Assembly: GCA_040905845.1 (NCBI GenBank)
Contig: JBBDQV010000207.1
Location: 1-15,363, forward strand
Direction of reading: 5' to 3'
DNA: 15,363 nucleotides
Source: VGDP01 sp040905845
Lineage (GTDB): Bacteria; Pseudomonadota; Alphaproteobacteria; SP197
The position numbers were made by a program, and so were the translations under genes. Numbering within the stretch: position 1 is the stretch's first letter; the number at the start of each line of letters is the position of its first letter. Positions 7,767 through 14,078 of this stretch are shown here, one piece after another. The notes beneath the pieces were generated by a model. The model made no database searches. It was not told the DNA's origin and saw nothing but the letters and a program-made list of their open reading frames with translations.

Positions 7767-7882
7767 CGGCGCGGCACGCAAGCGGTGCCGGCCGCGGTTC
7801 CGATCAACGATAAGGACGGCAGTTTGGCCGGTCGCAATGTATACGGCAAGGGCCTCGTCGTCGGGGCATCCGCCGTCGGAGG

Positions 7883-8425
7883 CTACGCGTTGTCGCGCAG
7901 GCGCTCGAGGCCGGCCACGTCGGCGTCGATGCGGGCGATCTCGTGGTCGAGCCACGCGGCGAACGTGGGCGATGCGTCGGCTTCGCGGGCGCGCAGGCGT
8001 TCAAGGCGCGCGCGCTCGCTCCTGCGGGCGTCCGCCAGGGCGTCGAGCTGCTCGCGCCGGTCCGCGGGCGCGAGCAGGTGCAGGTAGCGCAGTTTGAGCG
8101 CGACCACGAGCGTCGAGAAATCGGACGACGGCGCGCGGACCTGGGCCTTCAACAGCTCCTCGAGCTGGGCGCGGCCCGCTGCGGTGATCGTGACGAGCGC
8201 CGCGCCGGGCTCGCCGGCCTCGTCCTCGATCGCGATCAGCCCCTCGAAGCGCAAGAGCTCGATCGATGACGACATGACGTCGAGCGTCGGGCCCCAGAAC
8301 GTGGTGGTGAACTGGCGCACCGCGGCCGCGAGCTCGGCGTAGCGGGCCGGTCCCCGGCTCGCGAGCTGGCCAAGCGCGGCCAGCCGGATGCCTTCCTTGG
8401 GCAGGAGTGACCTGTCGCGGTACAT
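7883..8425 (-). CDS. PadR-like winged-helix transcriptional regulator
   Basis: This is a 180-residue cytoplasmic protein. The first half (about 10-95) reads as a winged helix: RLAALGQLASRGPARYAELAAAVRQF, then a recognition-helix region with SSSIELLRFEGLIAIED, and a wing ending in VTITAAGRAQLEELL. This matches the PadR pattern, where the wing closes with a threonine/alanine-rich TxAGRxxL segment. The second half is highly charged and helical (FSTLVVALKLRYLHLLAPADR..., then RRSERARLERLRAREAD), like the PadR C-terminal dimerisation helices. ATG at 8425 fits the family N-terminus (MYRDRSLLPKEG); a GTG at 8449 would add eight residues. It sits between permease C2 and the aminotransferase in the same orientation, so it may sense the amine or a product and control the locus. 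Assignment to PadR is by pattern, without database support. Confidence 0.72.
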   Translation of the reverse strand: MYRDRSLLPKEGIRLAALGQLASRGPARYAELAAAVRQFTTTFWGPTLDVMSSSIELLRFEGLIAIEDEAGEPGAALVTITAAGRAQLEELLKAQVRAPSSDFSTLVVALKLRYLHLLAPADRREQLDALADARRSERARLERLRAREADASPTFAAWLDHEIARIDADVAGLERLRDNA

Positions 8426-8506
8426 GGAGGGTGCCCCGCCGATCGCCACGAAACTTCACTTAGTGCGAGCCGTCGGCGCTGTCCAGGACAAGCCCCGTGC
8501 CGGCCT

Positions 8507-9334
8507 TCAAGGGCGGACGCCGCGCAGTTTCTCGGAGCGCCGGCGCAACAGCTCGACCGTGGTCAGCAGCACGACCGACAGGCAGATCAGGATCGTCGCC
8601 GCGGCGGTAATGGTCGGGCTGATCTGGTCGCGGATGCCGCTGAACATCTGACGCGGCAGCGTGCGCGTCTCGGGGCTCGCGATGAACAGGACGACGATCA
8701 GCTCGTCCCACGAGGTGATGAACGCGAACAGCGCGCCCGAGATCACGCCGGGCAGGATCAGCGGCAGGATGACCCGGAAGAAGACGGTGTGGGGACGCCC
8801 GCCCAGCCCCGCCGCGGCCCGCGTCAGCGTGTGGTCGAAGCCCATCAGCGTCGCCGTCACCGTGATGACGACGAACGGCGTGGCGAGCGCCGTGTGCGCC
8901 AGGATGATGCCGGGGATCGTGCTGATCAGCCCGAGCGTGTTGTAGAAGAAGTACATGCCGAGCGCGCTGATCACCACGGGCACGATGATCGGCGAGATCA
9001 GCAGGCTCATCACCAGCGCGCGGCCCGGGAAGCCGGCGCGGCTGAGGCCCAGCGCCGCGAGCGTGCCGAGCGTGGTCGCGAACACCGTCGTCGAGGAGGC
9101 GATGATGGCGCTGTTCTTGATCGCGGTGAGCCAGCGCTCGGAGCCGAAGAAGTCCTCGTACCAGCGCAAGCTGAGCCCCGGCATCGGGAAGGTGAAGAAC
9201 GCCTCGGAGTTGAACGACAGCGGGATGACGATCAGGACCGGGACGACGAGGAAGACGAAGACGACGACGCAGATGACGCGGAACGCGACGTACCAGGCGC
9301 GCTCGATCGGGGTGGCGTAGGCGGGCAGCGCCAT
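8507..9334 (-). CDS. Polyamine-type ABC permease, PotC-like (C2)
   Basis: This 275-residue inner-membrane permease has six predicted transmembrane segments and is one half of the translocation channel of a type I amine importer. The first helix follows AYATPIERAWYVAFRV. The EAA loop that docks the ATPase is recognisable as LTRAAAGLGGRPHTVFFRVILPLILPG near residues 170-195. The SFNSEAFFTFPMPGLSLRWYEDFF segment after TM1 is typical of PotC/PotI proteins. The ATG at 9334 is 5 nt after the stop of permease B2, which indicates translational coupling and a B2/C2 heterodimer. About 60% of positions match permease C1 (13240-14076) by eye. No promoter is seen in front. The substrate is inferred from family and operon context. 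Confidence 0.92.
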   Translation of the reverse strand: MALPAYATPIERAWYVAFRVICVVVFVFLVVPVLIVIPLSFNSEAFFTFPMPGLSLRWYEDFFGSERWLTAIKNSAIIASSTTVFATTLGTLAALGLSRAGFPGRALVMSLLISPIIVPVVISALGMYFFYNTLGLISTIPGIILAHTALATPFVVITVTATLMGFDHTLTRAAAGLGGRPHTVFFRVILPLILPGVISGALFAFITSWDELIVVLFIASPETRTLPRQMFSGIRDQISPTITAAATILICLSVVLLTTVELLRRRSEKLRGVRP

Positions 9335-9339
9335 GGCGG

Positions 9340-10593
9340 CTAGGTCAGGCGCATGCGGTCGATGCCGACCAGCCGGTTGTAAACAAAGTAGAGGACGAGG
9401 GTGGCGACGAGCAGGATGGTGCCGAGCGCCGAGCCCATGCCCCAGTTCACGGTCGAGTTCGTGAACAGCGCGATGTAGGTCGAGATGAGCTGGTCGGTCG
9501 GCCCGCCGACCAGGGCCGGCGTGATGTAGTAGCCGAGGCAGAGGATGAAGGTCAGCAGGCAGCCAGCCGCGACACCGGGCAGCGTCTGCGGGAAGTAGAC
9601 CCGGACGAAGGCATAGAACGAATTGGCGCCGAGCGAGCGCGCCGCGCGCATGTGGCTCGGGCTGATCGTCTTCATCACGCTGTAGATCGGCAAGACCGTG
9701 AACGGCAGCTGGATGTGGGTCATTGCCGCGATCGTGCCGAAACGCGTGAAGATGAGCTGGACGCGTTCGTTCACGAGACCGCTCGCCATCAGGAGATCGT
9801 TGATCGGGCCCTGGGTCTGGAGCAGCACCACCCAGGCCGTCGTGCGCACCAGGAGCGAGGTCCAGAACGGCAGCAGCACCAGGATCAGCAGCAGGTTGGC
9901 GACGCGCGGCGGCTGGGTCGCCATCATGTAGGCGATGGGATAGCCGAGCACCAGCGTCAGGAACGTCACCAGCAGGCTGATGTGCAGCGTGCGCAGGAAG
10001 ACGTCCTTGTAGACGGCTTCATTCTCGGGAACCGGCACGACGTTGTCGTCGGAATCGTACTTCAAGTCCATCGAGGTGACGAAGAAGTACGGCGTATAGG
10101 GTTGCGCGGCCCGCTTGACGACGGCCCACACGTCGCGCTCGCCCCACAAGGTGGCCTGCTCGATCAGCGCCTCCTTGTAAGGCCCCATCTCCATCTTGCT
10201 GGCGATCTTGGCGGACTTGACGATGTCGCTGCGCATGCCCGACAGCTCGTAGTTGAGCCGGCGGCCGATCAGCGCGGCCTTCTTCACCTTCTGGGCCGCC
10301 GCGAGGTCGGTGACCAGGGCGGCGAACGTCGCTTCGTCGGGAATGCCCTGGCCGTCCCAACGCGCCAGCGCTTCGGCCGTCCCCGGCATCAGGCGCTTGA
10401 TGTCCGGATCGTAGATCGACTGGAACAGCATGACCCCGATCGGGATCACGAACGAGACCAGGATGAACGCGAACAGCGGCACGACCAGGCCGATGGCCTT
10501 GAGCTTGCGGGCGCGCTCGGCGCGCCTGAGCTGCGCCTTCAGACTAGCGCCGCCCGCGATCAGGCCTACAGTCGGTGCCGTCGTGCTGACCAT
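9340..10593 (-). CDS. Polyamine-type ABC permease, PotB-like with large extra domain (B2)
   Basis: This 417-residue inner-membrane permease pairs with C2. Ordinary PotB proteins have about 275-300 residues; the surplus here is a soluble stretch of roughly 60-195 between TM1 (about 33-57) and the next core helix. It contains the motif RRLNYELSGMRS (about 111-122) that is shared with permease B1. The topology of importers puts this loop on the periplasmic side. The core then follows with LLILVLLPFWTSLLVRTTAWVVLLQ, the EAA-type loop MRAARSLGANSFYAFVRVYFPQTLPG, and GYYITPALVGG. ATG at 10593 lies 71 nt after the D2 stop, across a hairpin, with no good ribosome binding site. Identity to B1 is around half overall and lower in the extra domain. 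Confidence 0.92.
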   Translation of the reverse strand: MVSTTAPTVGLIAGGASLKAQLRRAERARKLKAIGLVVPLFAFILVSFVIPIGVMLFQSIYDPDIKRLMPGTAEALARWDGQGIPDEATFAALVTDLAAAQKVKKAALIGRRLNYELSGMRSDIVKSAKIASKMEMGPYKEALIEQATLWGERDVWAVVKRAAQPYTPYFFVTSMDLKYDSDDNVVPVPENEAVYKDVFLRTLHISLLVTFLTLVLGYPIAYMMATQPPRVANLLLILVLLPFWTSLLVRTTAWVVLLQTQGPINDLLMASGLVNERVQLIFTRFGTIAAMTHIQLPFTVLPIYSVMKTISPSHMRAARSLGANSFYAFVRVYFPQTLPGVAAGCLLTFILCLGYYITPALVGGPTDQLISTYIALFTNSTVNWGMGSALGTILLVATLVLYFVYNRLVGIDRMRLT

Positions 10594-10613
10594 GGAGTCG
10601 ACCGGGTTGCAGC

Positions 10614-10659
10614 CGAGCCCGCGCCAGGGAGGATTGTCGCTCCCTGGCGCCTTGGCTCG
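10614..10659 (-). promoter_or_regulatory. Stem-loop after binding-protein gene D2
   Basis: Five nt after the D2 stop codon, the transcript can fold into a 6-bp outer stem (10614-10619 with 10654-10659), a small asymmetric internal loop and a perfect 11-bp inner stem (GCGCCAGGGAG at 10621-10631 with CTCCCTGGCGC at 10640-10650) around an 8-nt loop. No U-run follows, so it is not a classical terminator. It more likely stabilises the 3' end of D2 mRNA or lowers expression of permeases B2/C2. Confidence 0.75.
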
Positions 10660-10664
10660 CTAGG

Positions 10665-11738
10665 CTACTGGGCCAGCCAAGCGTTCATGCGCTCGGTCAG
10701 GGCCTCGCCGTTGTCGGCCCAGAACTGGGCGTCCTGGGTGAACGCGGTGGCCATGTTCTCGGGCGCCGTCGGCAGGTCCTTGAGCACGTCCTGGGGGATG
10801 TGCGGGATCGCGTCGGCGTGGCTCGGGCCGTAGGCGATGAACTGCGACTGCCGGGCCATGTTCACCGGATCGCTCGCGTAGGCCAGGAACTTGTACGCGA
10901 GGTCGAGCTTCGGCGTGCCCTTGACGACGGTCCAGTAGTCGAAGTCGAGCGCCTGGTGGTCCCACACGAGGACGAACTTCCGGCCTTCGTTCTTGACCGC
11001 GTTGTAGAGGCGGCCGTTCCAGGCGCTGGTCATGACGACCTCGCCGTTGGCCAGGATCTCGGGCGCCTGGGCGCCGGCTTCCCACCACACCACCTGGTCC
11101 TTGATCGTGTCGAGCTTGGCGAAGGCGCGGTCGACGCCCTCGGGCGTGCGCAGCACGTCGTAGACGTCCGCTTGCGCGACGCCGTCGGCGACCAGCGCCC
11201 ACTCGAGGCTGACGAACGGGCGCTTGTAGAGCCCGCGCTTGCCGGGGAACTTCTCGAGGTCGAAGAAGTCGGCGATCGTGGTCGGCACCTGGCCGTTCCA
11301 GGCGGCGGGCAGGTTGCCGGCGTCGTAGCCGTAGACCGTCGAGTAGACGATCGTCGCCACGGCGCAGTCGAGCGCGCCGCCAACGACGAACTTCTCGCGC
11401 GGCTGCGCGAGCATGGCGTAGTCGATTTCCTCGAGCCAGCCCTGGTCGCAACCGGCGATGCCCTCGGCCGAGCCGGTATCGATGACGTCCCAGGTGACGT
11501 TGCCGGACTCGGACATCGCCCGGACCTGGGCGACGTCGCCGTTCCACTCGGCCTCGATGATCTTGATGCCCGTCTCGGCCATGAACGGCTCATAATAGGC
11601 CTTGCGCTGGCTTTCGGAGTAGGCGCCGCCCCACGAGACGACGGTCAAGGTGTCCTCGGCCTTGACGCCGGTCGCCGCGAGGACGCCCGCGACGGCGAGT
11701 GCGCCGAGGACGGTCGAACGCTGCTTCACGCGTGTCAT
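10665..11738 (-). CDS. Polyamine-type periplasmic substrate-binding protein (PotD-like, D2)
   Basis: This is a 357-residue exported binding protein of the PotD/PotF family (COG0687) that captures a polyamine or similar cation in the periplasm and delivers it to the permease. A signal peptide is clear: TRVKQR, then a hydrophobic core LGALAVAGVLAATG, with cleavage probably after GVKA. The mature protein starts DTLTVVSWGGAYSESQRKAYYEPF, the usual beta1-alpha1 of the family. C97 (AGCDQ) and C125 (LDCAVA) are conserved in D1 and probably form a disulfide. WWEAGAQAPEILANGEVVM and SAWNGR correspond to the second-lobe ligand region. ATG at 11738 is chosen because AAGGAGG (11747-11753) lies 8 nt upstream; an in-frame ATG at 11759 precedes that site and is unlikely. 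It is a gapless paralogue of D1, about 78% identical in the mature part by hand count. Substrate specificity is inferred. Confidence 0.92.
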   Translation of the reverse strand: MTRVKQRSTVLGALAVAGVLAATGVKAEDTLTVVSWGGAYSESQRKAYYEPFMAETGIKIIEAEWNGDVAQVRAMSESGNVTWDVIDTGSAEGIAGCDQGWLEEIDYAMLAQPREKFVVGGALDCAVATIVYSTVYGYDAGNLPAAWNGQVPTTIADFFDLEKFPGKRGLYKRPFVSLEWALVADGVAQADVYDVLRTPEGVDRAFAKLDTIKDQVVWWEAGAQAPEILANGEVVMTSAWNGRLYNAVKNEGRKFVLVWDHQALDFDYWTVVKGTPKLDLAYKFLAYASDPVNMARQSQFIAYGPSHADAIPHIPQDVLKDLPTAPENMATAFTQDAQFWADNGEALTERMNAWLAQ

Positions 11739-11874
11739 GGTTGTTGCCTCCTTGGTCATGCGAGGGACTGGTCGGTCGCTCAGCCTCTCCGGACCGCTCG
11801 AGCACCAGCCGACAATGTTACCGCCGAAGGACGAGGGAGAGGGACAATGTCCCTCTCCCCCTTCGAACGGCCGG
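11739..11874 (-). promoter_or_regulatory. D1-D2 intergenic segment with stem-loop (11835-11859) and strong RBS (11747-11753)
   Basis: These 136 nt separate the two binding-protein genes. Starting 15 nt after the D1 stop is a perfect inverted repeat, GGGAGAGGGAC / GTCCCTCTCCC (11835-11859), an 11-bp stem with a 3-nt loop. It is not followed by a U-run. AAGGAGG (minus strand, 11747-11753) serves the D2 start at 11738. No clear promoter hexamers were seen. The hairpin takes the same place behind D1 as the one at 10614-10659 behind D2. Confidence 0.75.
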
Positions 11875-12954
11875 CTATTGGGCCAGCCAGGCGTTGAAGC
11901 GCTCCTGCAGCGCCTCGCTGTTGTCGGCCCAGAACGTCGGGTCGACGGTGAACGCCGTCGTCATGTTGCCGGGGAACGTCGGCAGATCCTTGAGCACGTC
12001 CTCGGGGATGAGCGGGATCGCGTCGGCGTGGCTCGGGCCGTAGGCGATGAACTGCGACTGCCGCGCCATGTTCACCGGATCGCTCGCGTAGGCGAGGAAG
12101 GCGTAGGCCGCGTCGAGCTTCGGCGTGTTCTTCATGATCGCCCAGAAGTCGAAATCGACCGCCTGGTGATCCCAGATGATGACGAACTGCTTACCCTCGT
12201 TCTTGACCGCGCCATAGAGCCGGCCGTTCCACGCCTGGACCATGACGACCTCGCCGTTGGCGAGCAGCTCGGGCGCCTGCGCGCCGGCTTCCCACCACGC
12301 GGAGTCGGCCTTGATCGCGTCGAGCTTGGCGAACGCGCGATCGACGCCCTCGGGCGTGCGCAGGACGTCGTAGACGTCCTCCTTGGCCACGCCGTCGGCG
12401 ATCAGCGCCCACTCCAGGTTGACGAACGGCTTCTTGTAAAGACCGCGCTTGCCGGGGAACGTCGCCAGGTCGAAGAAGTCGGCGACGGTGGTCGGAACCT
12501 TACCGTTCCACTCCGCCGGCGGGTTGCCCGCGTCATAGCCGTAGATCGTCGAGTAGACGATCGTCGCCACGCCGCAGTCGTTGGCGCCGCCGACCACGAA
12601 CTTGTCGCGCGGCTGGCCGATCTTGTCGTAGTCGAGCTCCTCGAGGAAGGCCTGGTCGCAGCCGGCCATGCTGGTGGAGGCGTCGACGTCGATGACGTCC
12701 CACGTGACGTTGCCGCTCTCGACCATGGCGCGCATCTGGGCGATGTCGCCGGTGTACTCGGCCTCGACGATCTTGATGCCCGTCGCGGCCATGTATGGCT
12801 CGTAGTAGGCCTTGCGCTGGCTTTCCGAGTAGGCGCCGCCCCACGAGACGATCGTCACCGTGTCCTGGGCCGCCGCCGGCAGGGCCGCCGACAGGGCCAA
12901 CGCCGCGGCGCCGGCGAGAATACCGACGCGGAAGCTGCTAGCTGGTTTCTTCAT
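11875..12954 (-). CDS. Polyamine-type periplasmic substrate-binding protein (PotD-like, D1)
   Basis: This 359-residue exported binding protein belongs to the same PotD/PotF family as its downstream twin. The signal peptide is MKKPASSFRVGILAGA followed by an alanine/leucine core and PAAAQ, with cleavage near residue 29. The mature sequence begins DTVTIVSWGGAYSESQRKAYY. C99 and C127 match the cysteine pair of D2, and the lobe-2 segment reads WWEAGAQAPELLANGEVVM. ATG at 12954 gives the basic signal-peptide start. The open frame extends to 13014, but the added residues lack signal-peptide character. GGAG strings lie a little too far upstream to be ideal ribosome binding sites. Differences from D2 cluster in VDASTSM (TGSAEGI in D2, residues 91-97) and DKIG, close to the ligand cleft in this family, so the two proteins may prefer different ligands. 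That is inference. Confidence 0.92.
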   Translation of the reverse strand: MKKPASSFRVGILAGAAALALSAALPAAAQDTVTIVSWGGAYSESQRKAYYEPYMAATGIKIVEAEYTGDIAQMRAMVESGNVTWDVIDVDASTSMAGCDQAFLEELDYDKIGQPRDKFVVGGANDCGVATIVYSTIYGYDAGNPPAEWNGKVPTTVADFFDLATFPGKRGLYKKPFVNLEWALIADGVAKEDVYDVLRTPEGVDRAFAKLDAIKADSAWWEAGAQAPELLANGEVVMVQAWNGRLYGAVKNEGKQFVIIWDHQAVDFDFWAIMKNTPKLDAAYAFLAYASDPVNMARQSQFIAYGPSHADAIPLIPEDVLKDLPTFPGNMTTAFTVDPTFWADNSEALQERFNAWLAQ

Positions 12955-13239
12955 GGTGTTTGTCTTCACTCCCTCGACTCCCTGATGTGCCGGCCATAGC
13001 GACCGGCGGCTCACTCAACCGTGGGCGCATCCACTTGCCCCGGCTTGCTCGTCAAAGCGCATCGAACATTCGATCGTCCTCGGCTCGTCGTCTCTCCTGC
13101 GACGGCGGGCCCGCCGCCATCATGGTTCGGGGCCTATTGCCGCTTCGCGCGATCGCAGCCCCGGTGACAGCGATTGGCCAATCAAATAGAGCGAACGGAC
13201 CGTGTTGTCCAGGTCGCTTGGCACACCACCTCACCCGTT
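12955..13239 (-). promoter_or_regulatory. 285-nt gap between permease C1 and D1 with three palindromes
   Basis: This is the longest non-coding stretch inside the amine locus. It holds a 12-bp perfect palindrome GATTGGCCAATC (13172-13183) in a locally AT-richer patch, a 14-bp GC palindrome CGGCGGGCCCGCCG (13103-13116) and ATCGAA-CA-TTCGAT (13061-13074). I read it as a likely internal promoter/operator region for D1 and the genes behind it, possibly also ending transcription from B1-C1. No convincing -35/-10 pair was found: a TTGACG on the minus strand has no good -10 at 16-18 nt. No credible small gene was seen. Confidence 0.45.
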
Positions 13240-14076
13240 CTAGGGGCGAATCCCGCGCAACCGTTCGCTGCGGCGACGGAGCAGCTCCGTGACGATCATG
13301 AGGATGATCGAGAGCGTAATGAGCAACGTCGCGACCGAGAGGATGGTCGGGTTGATCAGCTCGCGGACGCCGCTCCACATGCGCCGCGGCAAGGTGTGTT
13401 CACCCGTGCCGGTCAGGAACAAGGCGACCACGACCTCGTCCCACGAAGTGACGAAGGCGAACAGCGCGCCCGAGATCACGCCGGGCAGGATGAGCGGCAG
13501 CGTGACGCGGAAGAAGACCTTCGCGGGGTTCGCGCCAAGCGACGATCCGGCGCGCACCAGGTTGTGGTCGAAGCCGACGAGGGTGGCGGTGACCGTGATG
13601 ACGACGAACGGCACGCCGAGCGTGGTGTGGGCGAGGATCAGGGGCACCAGTCCCCACTCGGGCCCGGCGATCCCGACGCGCGCGAAGAAGTAGAACAGCC
13701 CGACCGCGACGATCACGATCGGGACGACGAGCGGCGAGATCAGGATCGCCAGCACCAAGGTCTGCAACGGAAATCGCGCGCGGTTCATGCCCAGCGCGGC
13801 GAGGGTGCCGAGCACGGTGGCGAGGAAGGTCGCCGAGATCGCGGTGATCGTGCTGTTCTTGAGCGCGAGCTGCCATTGCAGCCCGTTGAAGAACTCGGCG
13901 TACCACTTCAGCGACAGCCCCGGCATGGGGAAGCTGAAGAAGGATTCGGAGTTGAATGACAGCGGGATGACGATCAGGATCGGCGCCAAGAGAAACACGA
14001 AGATCGCGGCGCAGATCACGCGGAACGCGTAGTACCAGACGCGCTGAGCCGGCGTGGCGTAGGCCGGCGCGGCCAT
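13240..14076 (-). CDS. Polyamine-type ABC permease, PotC-like (C1)
   Basis: This 278-residue inner-membrane permease with six transmembrane segments is partner of B1. It opens AYATPAQRVWYYAFRVIC, then TM1 and IPLSFNSESFFSFPMPGLSLKWYAEFF, and carries the ATPase-docking EAA loop LVRAGSSLGANPAKVFFRVTLPLILPG. The C-terminus LLRRRSERLRGIRP is almost the same as in C2. ATG at 14076 lies 2 nt after the B1 stop (TGA-CC-ATG), a coupled start; the open frame runs on to 14184, but that would overlap B1 and has no homology. Together with B1 it should form a complete channel that needs an ATPase and a binding protein. D1 is the nearest candidate, 285 nt downstream. Confidence 0.92.
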   Translation of the reverse strand: MAAPAYATPAQRVWYYAFRVICAAIFVFLLAPILIVIPLSFNSESFFSFPMPGLSLKWYAEFFNGLQWQLALKNSTITAISATFLATVLGTLAALGMNRARFPLQTLVLAILISPLVVPIVIVAVGLFYFFARVGIAGPEWGLVPLILAHTTLGVPFVVITVTATLVGFDHNLVRAGSSLGANPAKVFFRVTLPLILPGVISGALFAFVTSWDEVVVALFLTGTGEHTLPRRMWSGVRELINPTILSVATLLITLSIILMIVTELLRRRSERLRGIRP

Positions 14077-14078
14077 GG

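Noticed and set aside
7779..7792. Possible sigma-54 promoter (minus strand CCGGCACCGCTTGC) before the aminotransferase
   Set aside because: The GG and GC elements are 10 nt apart and not 12, so it cannot be a standard -24/-12 promoter.
5985..8087. 700-residue plus-strand open frame opposite the aminotransferase
   Set aside because: It is antisense to a clear PLP aminotransferase and runs through the repeat and intergenic regions. Its composition (many Asp, Val, Arg, His, Leu, Gly) is typical of the shadow frame of GC-rich genes.
11835..11859. Rho-independent terminator between D1 and D2
   Set aside because: The hairpin is strong but no U-run follows on the transcribed strand, so I treat it as a stabiliser or attenuator element.
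13052..13378. Small open frames (108 residues minus, 110 residues plus) over the C1-D1 gap
   Set aside because: They have no ribosome binding site, no domain-like sequence and overlap real genes; the gap is better read as regulatory.
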